Assembly: GCA_013112725.1 (NCBI GenBank)
Contig: JABFFZ010000025.1
Span: 1 to 61,893, forward strand
DNA from: Chloroflexota bacterium
GTDB taxonomy: Bacteria > Chloroflexota > Anaerolineae > Promineifilales > Promineifilaceae
DNA: 61,893 bases
Direction of reading: 5' to 3'
A model generated the notes under the pieces. The model was not told the DNA's origin, did no database searches, and saw only the letters and a list, made by a program, of their open reading frames with translations. A program made the translations under genes and the position numbers. Positions 51,044 through 58,362 of this stretch are shown here, in pieces (the first letter of the stretch is position 1; each line of letters opens with the position of its first letter).

Positions 51044-51102
51044 GGTGTCAGGTGTTTACGTGTTCAAGTGTTTACATGAACACGTAAACACTTGAACACT
51101 AA
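51044..51102. repeat. 8-bp array (GTGTTTAC/GTAAACAC), foldback
   Basis: AGGTGTTTACGTGTTCAAGT is followed by ACACGTAAACACTTGAACAC: a strong hairpin after the last microcompartment gene, a possible transcript end. Confidence 0.75.
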
Positions 51103-51365
51103 AATTCCACATCGTCTATGATGCCGACGATGACGGCGCGGACGGGGGCGACGGCGCGCTGCAAAATCTGGCGAGCGCCGTTGCCTTCATCCATCACCAG
51201 CACCCGGTCGCCTATGCCAGCCTGTACTACGTCCACGCAAATGTCATACGCGCCGGTTGGCTCCCCGTCGGGGTCCAGCTGATCCACAATGAGCAGTTTA
51301 CGGCCGTGAAACGCCTCATGTTTGATGGTGGCAACGACCGTGCCGGTGACTAAACCTATGTACAT
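51099..51365 (-). CDS. BMC-P shell vertex protein (EutN/CcmL family)
   Basis: An 88-residue pentamer-forming protein that caps vertices of the microcompartment shell. MYIGLVTGTVVATIKHEAFH is the family start, and QAGIGDRVLVMDEGNGARQI holds the conserved loop; AVIVGIIDDVEF ends it. It is the last gene of the locus in transcription order and one of three dissimilar BMC-P genes, a number shared with the Haliangium ochraceum shell. An 8-bp hairpin lies at its 3' end. Confidence 0.93.
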   Translation of the reverse strand: MYIGLVTGTVVATIKHEAFHGRKLLIVDQLDPDGEPTGAYDICVDVVQAGIGDRVLVMDEGNGARQILQRAVAPVRAVIVGIIDDVEF

Positions 51366-51366
51366 A

Positions 51367-51440
51367 GTTGGTAATTGGGTAATTGGGTAATTGGGTAATT
51401 GAGTGAACGTTGAAATTACTCAATTATCCAATTACTCAAT
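51367..51440. repeat. 8-bp array (TTGGGTAA/TAATTGAG), foldback
   Basis: TTGGTAATTGGGTAATTGGG and so on, then ACTCAATTATCCAATTACTC. It fills the spacer between two BMC-P genes and encodes the terminal residues of the upstream one. Confidence 0.75.
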
Positions 51441-51708
51441 TGCTTCCTTGCACGTCATCCACAATGCCCACAATCGCGTGGTCAACCGGGACAAAGGTGT
51501 TGGGCAGAGCCTGGGCGGCTTCGCGGCTGCCGACGATAAAAACCAGCGTGTCTGGGCCGGCCTGGGCAGTGGCGTCGGCGGCAACGACTGGCTCCCCTTT
51601 GGGCTGCTGCTGTTTGCTCAGTGGCTGCACAATCAGGAACTTGATCCCTTCCAGCCCTTCATATTTTTGGGTGGCAACCACCGTGCCAATCACTTTTGCC
51701 AGTTGCAT
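51436..51708 (-). CDS. BMC-P shell vertex protein (EutN/CcmL family)
   Basis: A 90-residue pentameric vertex protein: MQLAKVIGTVVATQKYEGLE, then TLVFIVGSREAAQALP and AIVGIVDDVQGSN. The insertion SKQQQPKGEPVVAAD is slightly longer than in its neighbour. Pairs of non-identical BMC-P proteins are thought to populate different vertices. It lies between the BMC-T and the other BMC-P gene, with a REP palindrome upstream. Confidence 0.93.
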   Translation of the reverse strand: MQLAKVIGTVVATQKYEGLEGIKFLIVQPLSKQQQPKGEPVVAADATAQAGPDTLVFIVGSREAAQALPNTFVPVDHAIVGIVDDVQGSN

Positions 51709-51720
51709 GAAAGATTCACT

Positions 51721-51775
51721 GTTCGTAGTAGGCGATTTATCGCCCCCAGACGGCGATAAATCGCCTACTACAAAC
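51721..51775. repeat. REP-like palindrome inside the BMC locus
   Basis: GTTCGTAGTAGGCGATTTAT pairs with ATAAATCGCCTACTACAAAC. A member of the six-copy family, between BMC-T and BMC-P. Confidence 0.8.
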
Positions 51776-51777
51776 TA

Positions 51778-52365
51778 CTAAGCAGGTTCCCAACTGAAAT
51801 GGCCGCCAAAACGGCCGTGCCGGTTGACATTGTCCCACATTTCCGGGTGCAGTTGGGGGATGACGGCTTGGCGTAAAAGATGTGGTGAGGCGACGGCCGT
51901 GCCCAGGGCTACGGCCGTTTCCACATCGGCCACCAATCCGGTAAACAAGACCAACCCTTTGCCGCCCAATCCATCCGCCAGCCGCAGTTGCAACAGCGAT
52001 ACCTCGGCCCCTTTTACGCCGGCATCGGCGGCGTGAATGGCGGCGGCTACCGTTTGGGTTTCCACCACCCCCAGCGCATCGGCCTCTTGCACTTGCCGTT
52101 CGCCGCCAAGCGCCCGCACGACCTCATGGTGTACATTGGGTAGAAATATCATGTCGCGCAAGGCGGCCTGCCCGATTTCTTTGCCGGCATGTACCGCCTC
52201 TTGCACCGGAGCCACATCCCCCACCACCAGTACCAGGTAATGTCCTGGCTGCACCGTGCCCGTTTGAATCCGGCTGACCGGGGCGCGCTTTACCATTGCA
52301 TCTCCGGCCATAATGCCGGTAGCAATGCTGTTAAATTCGAGTAACGCCAAGGCGGGAAAATCCAT
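51778..52365 (-). CDS. BMC-T shell protein (tandem BMC domain, single-layer type)
   Basis: A 195-residue protein with two BMC domains (about 3-90 and 98-180) that forms pseudohexameric trimers in the shell facets. ALALLEFNSIATGIMAGDAM opens domain one and DALGVVETQTVAAAIHAADA opens domain two. It resembles, from recall, the T1 protein of Haliangium ochraceum. The C-terminus (NVNRHGRFGGHFSWEPA) is an extra tail. Trimer pores may pass substrates or cofactors. It follows the ATPase gene and precedes two vertex genes. Confidence 0.9.
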   Translation of the reverse strand: MDFPALALLEFNSIATGIMAGDAMVKRAPVSRIQTGTVQPGHYLVLVVGDVAPVQEAVHAGKEIGQAALRDMIFLPNVHHEVVRALGGERQVQEADALGVVETQTVAAAIHAADAGVKGAEVSLLQLRLADGLGGKGLVLFTGLVADVETAVALGTAVASPHLLRQAVIPQLHPEMWDNVNRHGRFGGHFSWEPA

Positions 52366-52416
52366 AGGTGTGTCAGGGTTACAGGTTCACTTGGCACTTG
52401 ACACTGAAATACTTCA

Positions 52417-53535
52417 TCAGCCCTGCGTTGCCACCCGTTGCCAGATGGCTTCGGCCATGCGTTTGATGACGGTGGGTAAGGGGCTTTTGGCTGATGTTAA
52501 GGTCAGGGGAACGCCTTGTGACATGGCGCGAGATTGGTTGGTGTCGTAGCCGATCAGAAATGAGACCTTCGTGTTCAGCCCGCGTTCGACAGCTGCCTGG
52601 GGCAGTTGGGATTCAGGAGTTGGCTGGTTCAATATGTGCGATTTGCGTTTGACTGTGATACCCGCTTTGGTAATGAGGCGGTTGAGCTGCACGGCCGTTT
52701 GCACTGACACCACTTCTGGCGTTACTACATGCAGCGTCATATCGGCGGCGGACACGGCCGTGACAAACGCCGGTGAAAACACATTGGGCGCATCAATCAC
52801 CGTAAATGCCATCTGATGCCGTAAGATGTCCAATATCGTGCGGGTATTTTCTTCCGAGGGCAACATCGGCGAAACTGGTTTGGCCGGCGCTGCCAGTACC
52901 CGTAGGCCAGAGGGGTGAATGACCAGCCGCTCTTTTAACGCCGTCCAGTCTAGATTGTCCGGTAATTCGGTCCACGAAGACCGGGCTTGTAGCCGCATAT
53001 GCATAACCGTCTGGCTGCCGGTGGGCGATAAATCTACCAGACACACCTCTTGTTGGCTTACCCGGCGCAGCGCCGCTGCCAGATTCACTGCCAGCGTGGT
53101 ACGGCCTGTGCCGCCACGAAAGCCAAATAACGTTACCACCACCCCTTCTTCCTGCTTTTTCTGGCCTCCTTTTTTTGCCAACAGACCATCCACCCGTTCA
53201 ATCAATTCCTGTGAAGTAACGGGTTTGCTCAGATAATCATCCGCACCGCTTTTCAGGGCGGTGGTACGGTCAATTTCTTGCGAGCGGGCGGTAAGAACCA
53301 AAATGGGCAAATCTTCCAGGTGTTTATTGCCCCGAATTTCGCGGGAAATATCATGCCCACTTAAATTGGGCATCATCACATCCAGCACCAATAAATCGGG
53401 TTTGTCTGTACGCACCTGCTCCAGTCCATCAACCGGGTTGCTAATAAGCGTGACAGTATGTCCGCCTCGTTCCAGCATAAGGCCAACCATGCGTAGCAAT
53501 TGTTCATCGTCGTCAATCACGTAGATTCGGGCCAC
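52417..53535 (-). CDS. Receiver domain fused to ParA/MinD-like (CpaE-type) ATPase, in BMC locus
   Basis: A 372-residue fusion. The N-terminal receiver (1-118) has D9-D10, phospho-acceptor D52 and K104. The C-terminal domain (about 130-365) has the ParA/MinD fold: FGFRGGTGRTTLAVNLAAAL (137-156), LVDLSPTG and FTVIDAPNVF (Walker B-like). Both lysines of the deviant Walker A are arginines (R140 and R145), as in degenerate CpaE-like proteins, so ATP hydrolysis is doubtful. The start is GTG with GAGGAGAGG upstream. ParA-type McdA positions carboxysomes in other bacteria; a similar spatial or phospho-regulated role here is inference. CpaE proteins for pilus assembly are the alternative, but no pilus genes are nearby. 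Confidence 0.85.
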   Translation of the reverse strand: MARIYVIDDDEQLLRMVGLMLERGGHTVTLISNPVDGLEQVRTDKPDLLVLDVMMPNLSGHDISREIRGNKHLEDLPILVLTARSQEIDRTTALKSGADDYLSKPVTSQELIERVDGLLAKKGGQKKQEEGVVVTLFGFRGGTGRTTLAVNLAAALRRVSQQEVCLVDLSPTGSQTVMHMRLQARSSWTELPDNLDWTALKERLVIHPSGLRVLAAPAKPVSPMLPSEENTRTILDILRHQMAFTVIDAPNVFSPAFVTAVSAADMTLHVVTPEVVSVQTAVQLNRLITKAGITVKRKSHILNQPTPESQLPQAAVERGLNTKVSFLIGYDTNQSRAMSQGVPLTLTSAKSPLPTVIKRMAEAIWQRVATQG

Positions 53536-53552
53536 TCAATCCTCTCCTCGGC

Positions 53553-54086
53553 TCATGGAGTTTGACTCAAGTCCAAACAGAAGATACCAATGCGCTCTTT
53601 TTGCACCAGAATCAGATCGCCGCTGTAGGAAATCTCTGGCGCACTTGAGGCGGATGCTTTGGCATCGAATATCAATTGAAACCGTCCCATGGATTGTACC
53701 AGAATTTCACGAGCAGATGGTTTTCCTTCGTGGATGACCTCGCCCTGAATTTCAAAGGAGGGCACGGTGAGAAAGGCGGGGATGTGCCGGCCACGTGTGA
53801 AAACGCTACGGCCGTGCTGTGTACCCACCGGTATACCATCACGCCGGTCATTCAAAACGATGAAGTTGATATTGTCCTTACGGAAAGAGGCCAGTTTGTA
53901 GTTGGCAATGATAATACCCGGTTCATGGATGCGCGAAATGTAGGCATCTTGCAATTCCAGGAATTTGGAATTGGGATTGCCCAATTCGGCATGAATGCCA
54001 CCGGTGCCCACCAACGCCCGGCCCGTTACCCGGTAAGCATCTGTAAACAGGTCAAGATTGATCAGATTGCGTGCGCCAATACTCAT
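53553..54086 (-). CDS. Unrecognised 177-residue protein in BMC locus
   Basis: I do not recognise a family. The protein has no signal peptide or membrane segment. It starts MSIGARNLINLDLFTDAYRV and has an alternating hydrophobic pattern suggestive of an all-beta fold, perhaps two related halves (GIIIANYKLASF and GDLILVQKERIGIF). Its stop is 17 bases from the GTG of the receiver-ATPase gene, which makes co-expression and a functional partnership likely. It is upstream-adjacent to the aldehyde dehydrogenase. By position it could be an adaptor between the ATPase and the shell, but nothing in its sequence resembles known McdB proteins. Confidence 0.6.
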   Translation of the reverse strand: MSIGARNLINLDLFTDAYRVTGRALVGTGGIHAELGNPNSKFLELQDAYISRIHEPGIIIANYKLASFRKDNINFIVLNDRRDGIPVGTQHGRSVFTRGRHIPAFLTVPSFEIQGEVIHEGKPSAREILVQSMGRFQLIFDAKASASSAPEISYSGDLILVQKERIGIFCLDLSQTP

Positions 54087-54140
54087 CTGTATTTATTTCT
54101 CCTTGATCTGATGCAATCTCCCGTTACTGCGCAGGAGAAA

Positions 54141-55598
54141 TTATACAATCCGAAACGAGTCTACCAGGGTGCAGCGCCGCAGGCGGCTATAACTGCGGGG
54201 GCCGGTCAGCCCTTCGCCGGTGGGGCTGGCAATGGTAAACGAGCAAAAGCCTTCGCCGCCGTAGCCCAACCCGGCCAGACACGGTCCATTTTTCACAAAA
54301 ATACTACAATCCATCTCACGGGCCATGCGGCTGAGGTTATCCAGGTTTTTAGAGTGCATCACGGCCGTGTGCCGGAAACCATGTTCTGCCGCCACGGCCA
54401 GGTCAATGCCTTCGTCGGCATTGGCTACCCGCACCACGGGCATAATGGGCATCATTTGCTCTGACCAGACCGCGGGATGATTTTGGTCCACTTCCACTAC
54501 AATTTGCCTTACTTCCGGCCCGGCGGAAATACCAATTTCCGCCAGCAGGACACTAGCGTTTTTACCGATGAAGGCTTTGTTCATATCAGCTGGTTTCCGG
54601 GGGCCACGATCATTCACTGTCACCGCCTGCCATAGCCGGTTGAACTGCCAGCTATTGATTTTAACCGCGCCGTAACGGGTCATGACGTTGATCAGGTCAT
54701 CACAAATCGCGGCTACGGCAAATGTCTCCTTTTCAGTGGTACAAACGATATTATTGTCAAATGAGCCGCCAATGACAATATCTCGTCCGGCCTGTTCAAT
54801 ATCGGCTGTTTCGTCCACTACCACCGGCGGGTTGCCCGGCCCGGCGCAGACAGCCCGTTTGCCGCTTTGCATGGCGGCGCGGACCACAGGCGTGCCGCCG
54901 GTCACGGTGAGCAACCGGATGTCTTTATGGTGCATGAGGGCGGTGGCGGTTTCCAGGGTGGGGTGGGCGACGGCCGTGAGCAAATTCCCCGGACCTCCTG
55001 CCTTCCGGATTGCCTGGTTCAATATCTGTACTGTCCGGTTGGAGCAATTTTGGGTACTGGGGTGGGCGTTGAACACCACTGCGTTGCCGGCGGCGACCAT
55101 GGCGATGGCGTTACAAATGACGGTGCTGGTGGGATTGGTGCTGGGCGTTAGCGCCCCAATCAATCCATAGGGCGCCCATTCCGTTAGAGTCAATCCGCCA
55201 TCCCCGCTCCAGGCTGTGGGTTCCAATGCTTCCGTTCCCTGTGTTTTGTCGGCGTTGAGAGTGTTTTTGAGGACTTTGTCTTCCACCCGCCCCATGCCTG
55301 ATTCGCTGTGAGCCATTTCAGCCAACACCTGGGCATGTTCGCGCCCGGCCTGGCGCATGTGCGCCACCATATGTTTGCGGATTTCCAGGGGAAGTTGGTT
55401 GAGTTGTTGGAAGGCGATTTTGGCGGCGGCCACGGCTTCATCCAGGGTGGGGAAGATGCCGTCCTGCCCGGTGGCTGGTGGTTGGTGGCTGGCAGATGGT
55501 GGTGGGGGAGACGGCCGTGTCGCCACTGCTACAGGCGGCGCTGTGCCCACTTCGCCCATCACCCGATCAATGATTGCCTGGATTTCTTCGTCTTTCAT
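54141..55598 (-). CDS. CoA-acylating aldehyde dehydrogenase, microcompartment cargo (PduP/EutE-like)
   Basis: A 485-residue enzyme that oxidises an aldehyde (acetaldehyde here, from DeoC) to acyl-CoA with NAD. The N-terminal helix KDEEIQAIIDRVMGEV (2-17) is a typical encapsulation peptide, joined by a Pro/Ala linker (20-45) to the catalytic domain. C286 in NNIVCTTEKE is the nucleophile; TPSTNPTSTVICNA and VTGGTPVVRAA are cofactor segments of this class. The linker is encoded by GGTGGCT-type 7-bp repeat. It is the core dehydrogenase of the compartment; no alcohol dehydrogenase or phosphotransacylase is visible for NAD or CoA recycling. Confidence 0.93.
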   Translation of the reverse strand: MKDEEIQAIIDRVMGEVGTAPPVAVATRPSPPPPSASHQPPATGQDGIFPTLDEAVAAAKIAFQQLNQLPLEIRKHMVAHMRQAGREHAQVLAEMAHSESGMGRVEDKVLKNTLNADKTQGTEALEPTAWSGDGGLTLTEWAPYGLIGALTPSTNPTSTVICNAIAMVAAGNAVVFNAHPSTQNCSNRTVQILNQAIRKAGGPGNLLTAVAHPTLETATALMHHKDIRLLTVTGGTPVVRAAMQSGKRAVCAGPGNPPVVVDETADIEQAGRDIVIGGSFDNNIVCTTEKETFAVAAICDDLINVMTRYGAVKINSWQFNRLWQAVTVNDRGPRKPADMNKAFIGKNASVLLAEIGISAGPEVRQIVVEVDQNHPAVWSEQMMPIMPVVRVANADEGIDLAVAAEHGFRHTAVMHSKNLDNLSRMAREMDCSIFVKNGPCLAGLGYGGEGFCSFTIASPTGEGLTGPRSYSRLRRCTLVDSFRIV

Positions 55599-55610
55599 GG
55601 GGTGCAGAAG

Positions 55611-55676
55611 TGGAGATTGAGAGACTAAGAGATTAAGAGATTGAAGTCAACCAATCTCCTAGTCTCCCAATCTCTA
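55611..55676. repeat. 7-bp array (GAGATTA/AATCTCC), foldback
   Basis: GGAGATTGAGAGACTAAGAGATT is followed by CCAATCTCCTAGTCTCC, between the aldehyde dehydrogenase and BMC-P genes. Confidence 0.75.
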
Positions 55677-55964
55677 CTCTTTGTGGTATTTCTCCATACC
55701 ATCCACTTCCCAGGTGTCCACAATCGCCATAATGACGGCATCACACGGCCGTTTGTCGGTCATCACCGTTTGCCGGGCGGAACTGCCGGTGGCCACCATG
55801 ACCACTTCGCCGATGCCTGCGCCCACGGCATCGGCGGCGACCACATAGCCGCTTTCTTCTTCATTTTCCACGCTCAGGCGGCGCACCACCAGAAACTTCA
55901 GCCCATCCAGCGAACTTTCCTTGCGCGTGGCCACCAGTGTGCCTATGACTTTGCCGAGATACAT
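55674..55964 (-). CDS. BMC-P shell vertex protein (EutN/CcmL family)
   Basis: A 96-residue vertex protein, the third of the locus: MYLGKVIGTLVATRKESSLD, then AGIGEVVMVATGSSARQTV and AVIMAIVDTWEV. The C-terminal tail (DGMEKYHKE) is longer than in the other two. It lies between BMC-H and the aldehyde dehydrogenase, so the first half of the operon carries a minimal shell set (H, T, P) next to the enzymes. Confidence 0.93.
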   Translation of the reverse strand: MYLGKVIGTLVATRKESSLDGLKFLVVRRLSVENEEESGYVVAADAVGAGIGEVVMVATGSSARQTVMTDKRPCDAVIMAIVDTWEVDGMEKYHKE

Positions 55965-55977
55965 GGTTCTGTACTGT

Positions 55978-56049
55978 AAAGTAAGCAGTTAGCAGTAAGC
56001 GGAAGCAGTAAACCTTTCACTGCTTGCTGTTTACTGTTTACTGCTCACT
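55978..56049. repeat. 7-bp array (AGCAGTA/TACTGCT), foldback
   Basis: TAAGCAGTTAGCAGTAAGCG and so on, then CACTGCTTGCTGTTTACTG: heptamers in both orientations between BMC-H and BMC-P. Confidence 0.8.
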
Positions 56050-56331
56050 GGCATCCTGCCGGCCCAATGGCAAGGTCTGGTCCACATTGGGGTGTGGCCG
56101 AGGAATGACATGGATGGCCACCACTTCGCCCACTTTTTCAGCGCCGCGCGCGCCAGCCTCAACAGCCGCTTTCACGGCGGCCACATCACCACGCACAACG
56201 GCCGTGACATACCCGCCGCCGGTCTTTTCGTAGCCTACCAGTTCCACGCGGGCCGCCTTTACCATCGCGTCGGACGCTTCCACCATGGCCGCAAAACTGC
56301 GACACTCGATCATGCCTAATGCTTCTGTCAT
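56038..56331 (-). CDS. BMC-H shell hexamer protein
   Basis: A 97-residue single BMC-domain protein that forms the hexameric tiles of the shell. [20 protein letters not shown] is the family start. [20 protein letters not shown] holds the pore loop, with GGG in place of the usual GSG. The C-terminal tail ([18 protein letters not shown]) is short. It is the only BMC-H in the locus and therefore the main facet protein. The neighbouring genes carry the trimer and vertex proteins. Confidence 0.95.
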   Translation of the reverse strand: MTEALGMIECRSFAAMVEASDAMVKAARVELVGYEKTGGGYVTAVVRGDVAAVKAAVEAGARGAEKVGEVVAIHVIPRPHPNVDQTLPLGRQDASEQ

Positions 56332-56344
56332 AAATGCCTCCTTA

Positions 56345-56410
56345 AGTCAGTGCGCAGTAAGCAGTGGGCAGTAAACCTTTCACTGCTCACTGCCCACTGC
56401 TTACTATCAT
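56345..56410. repeat. 7-bp array (GCAGTAA/CACTGCT), foldback
   Basis: CAGTGCGCAGTAAGCAGTGGG is followed by CACTGCTCACTGCCCACTGC, between BMC-T and BMC-H, with the same wording as the array at 55978. Confidence 0.8.
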
Positions 56411-57048
56411 TACTCCTGTTTACTCCCATCTTGCGCCCGGCCGGAGACACTTTCTACGGCCGTAATTGCCGCCTGATACCCGGCCATAATATCGCGTTCT
56501 TCACCACCCAGGTAAACCCGGCCAAAGCTGCCAAAGGCCTGCACCTCCAAAATGTTCAGGTCGGCCCGTTTTTCGGCTTCGTTGGCGGCCAGCGCCGCAT
56601 AAGCCGCCGGAGCTACTTCCATCACATACAGCGTTTGCCCGGCCAGAATCATGTGCCCATGCCGCATCCGGTTGATCAGCTGCACCTGGTGGGCATCAAT
56701 ATGGCGGATGATCTGGCTGGAGACCACTTTCGGTTTCAGGCGGTCTTCTTCTTTCAACCCCAGTGCGTCCAGAATGGCCACCCCGGCGGCGCGCACATCG
56801 GCCTGGCTGGATGAATGCACCTCCAGCAAACCATACAAGCGCTCCACAATTTGCATGCCCGGCCGTACCCCCACCGCTTTGAGGGCGATGTCGGTAATAC
56901 GGTTGATTTCAATGCCGGGCGAAATCTCGATCCACAGGGAAGCATCACCGGGCAGGGGCAAAAAGCCACGCGCTACCGTACCCAGGAACGCCGCATGTTG
57001 TGGCTGCAAACTGTCTAAAAAAACGTAACTGCGTAAATCAACAGACAT
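56410..57048 (-). CDS. BMC-T shell protein, double-stacked type
   Basis: A 212-residue tandem-BMC protein close (from recall) to Haliangium ochraceum T2/T3: [40 protein letters not shown], then [20 protein letters not shown]. Such trimers stack face to face and have gated pores thought to admit large substrates or cofactors. Domain one is about 1-100 and domain two about 105-205. It starts two bases after the zinc-ribbon gene's stop, so these are coupled. First shell gene in transcription order after the enzymes. Confidence 0.9.
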   Translation of the reverse strand: MSVDLRSYVFLDSLQPQHAAFLGTVARGFLPLPGDASLWIEISPGIEINRITDIALKAVGVRPGMQIVERLYGLLEVHSSSQADVRAAGVAILDALGLKEEDRLKPKVVSSQIIRHIDAHQVQLINRMRHGHMILAGQTLYVMEVAPAAYAALAANEAEKRADLNILEVQAFGSFGRVYLGGEERDIMAGYQAAITAVESVSGRAQDGSKQE

Positions 57049-57050
57049 GG

Positions 57051-57320
57051 TTAACTCATCCTGTCACCGGGCTGCCAGTGGCCCAACTGCTCATTCAGCG
57101 CCAGCCATTCGGCCGTTTCTGGTGGATATTCTGCTTCGGTCAATTGGTCAAGCAAGTATTGCAATTGTTCCAGGAAACCTTCGTTAAACAACACATCGCC
57201 GCACATATCACAGCGATAAGCAGACACATCAGGCACTACCAACATCTGTTCGTCCAGAAAGGTAATGAACGGCATTTTGGTGCTGTGAAGATGGCCGATG
57301 CGGCAGTGATGACATTTCAT
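57051..57320 (-). CDS. YgiT-type zinc-ribbon protein in BMC locus
   Basis: An 89-residue protein with two CxxC pairs (C3-C6 and C37-C40) forming a small zinc ribbon like the N-terminal part of MqsA/YgiT. The C-terminal half is helical and acidic ([20 protein letters not shown]). Full MqsA also has a helix-turn-helix that is absent here. Its stop is two bases from the BMC-T start, which ties it to the microcompartment operon. The role is unknown; zinc-ribbon partners of this type may be regulatory or structural. Confidence 0.65.
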   Translation of the reverse strand: MKCHHCRIGHLHSTKMPFITFLDEQMLVVPDVSAYRCDMCGDVLFNEGFLEQLQYLLDQLTEAEYPPETAEWLALNEQLGHWQPGDRMS

Positions 57321-57338
57321 GCTTTTCCCTTTTCCTTA

Positions 57339-57372
57339 AAACCTGACAGGTCTACTAAGACCTGTCAGGTTT
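57339..57372. terminator. AACCTGACAGGTC hairpin between deoC and the zinc-ribbon gene
   Basis: AAACCTGACAGGTCT pairs with AGACCTGTCAGGTTT across a 4-base loop. It contains the same CCTGACAGG palindrome as the repeats at 29970 and 61702, so it may be a repeat insertion rather than a true terminator. Confidence 0.55.
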
Positions 57373-57375
57373 GGT

Positions 57376-58281
57376 TCAATAGTTCGTTTTGGCGGTGGTG
57401 ACAGTTTCACCGGCTGCTTCGCGCACAATGCGCACACCGGCGCTGGCGCCAATGCGGGTAGCGCCGGCGGCAATCATAGCCTGGGCATCCTGGTAAGAGC
57501 CAACACCACCGGCTGCTTTAACGCCCATCTCCACGCCGACCACCCGGCGCATCAGGGCTACGTCCGGCACGGTGGCCCCGCCAGGGCCAAAGCCGGTGGA
57601 GGTCTTGACAAAATCGGCCCCGGCCGTTTTGGCAAGCTGGCAGGCAATCACTTTTTCTTCGTCGGTGAGCAGGGCAGCTTCGATGATCACTTTGACCAGG
57701 GCGTTGCCGGCATGGGCGGTGCGAACAACTGCGCCAATGTCTTCCAACACCAGGCGGTAATCTTGTGACTTGAGTGCGCCAATGTTGATCACCATATCAA
57801 TTTCAGTTGCGCCGTCGCGGATGGCTTGTTGGGTTTCATATGCTTTGACGGCGCTTGGTGTAGCCCCCAGCGGAAAGCCAACGACGGTGCAAACTTTGAC
57901 GCTGCTGTCCTTAAGCAGTTGGGCAGATAGTTTCACATTTGTGGGATTCACGCAAACGGAGGCGAATTGGTATTTGCGGGCTTCGTAACAAAGTTGGGCA
58001 ATTTGCTCCTGGGAGGCGTCTGCTTTGAGCAGGGTGTGGTCAATGGTGTGGCTGATGGCCTGGTCAGTGGGGTGGGTGCCCAGGCTGGCGGTGAGGCGGG
58101 TGGCGCCGGCCTGCATGACCTGCCGGACTTTATCGGTGCAGTGTTGGGCGCAAGAGCCATCTTGGCAGTTGCAGCCGGTGGGGGGTACGGCCGTACCTCC
58201 ACCCTCCATCTGGTTCAGCCGCAGCCACACTTCATGGGTGATCTCTTCGATGAGCCGTTCTAAAGTCGCCTGGTTTACCAT
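57376..58281 (-). CDS. deoC: Deoxyribose-phosphate aldolase with N-terminal encapsulation extension
   Basis: A 301-residue class I aldolase that splits 2-deoxyribose-5-phosphate into acetaldehyde and glyceraldehyde-3-phosphate. The catalytic domain (about 77-301) has D162, Schiff-base K226 (FVKTSTGFG) and K255. Free-standing DeoC is about 220-260 residues; here about 75 extra N-terminal residues include an amphipathic helix ([18 protein letters not shown]), probably the encapsulation peptide, and a four-cysteine cluster C37, C39, C44, C48. Its acetaldehyde feeds the aldehyde dehydrogenase. Signature enzyme of SPU microcompartments. Confidence 0.94.
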   Translation of the reverse strand: MVNQATLERLIEEITHEVWLRLNQMEGGGTAVPPTGCNCQDGSCAQHCTDKVRQVMQAGATRLTASLGTHPTDQAISHTIDHTLLKADASQEQIAQLCYEARKYQFASVCVNPTNVKLSAQLLKDSSVKVCTVVGFPLGATPSAVKAYETQQAIRDGATEIDMVINIGALKSQDYRLVLEDIGAVVRTAHAGNALVKVIIEAALLTDEEKVIACQLAKTAGADFVKTSTGFGPGGATVPDVALMRRVVGVEMGVKAAGGVGSYQDAQAMIAAGATRIGASAGVRIVREAAGETVTTAKTNY

Positions 58282-58362
58282 GTCGTAAACCGTAATCCGT
58301 AAAGCGTAATCCGTAAGCCGTAAGCCGATGTCGAGTTACGGGTCACAGATTACGGATTATGT
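58282..58362. repeat. 7-bp array (CCGTAAT/GATTACG), foldback
   Basis: CGTAAACCGTAATCCGTAAAG and so on, then GTTACGGGTCACAGATTACGG: heptamers between deoC and the rpiB-type gene, entering the last codons of the latter. Confidence 0.75.

Noticed and set aside
52417..53535. Simple pilus-assembly CpaE
   Set aside because: No pilus, secretin or CpaF genes occur in the window, and the gene is embedded in a shell operon. Kept as an alternative, not as the main call.
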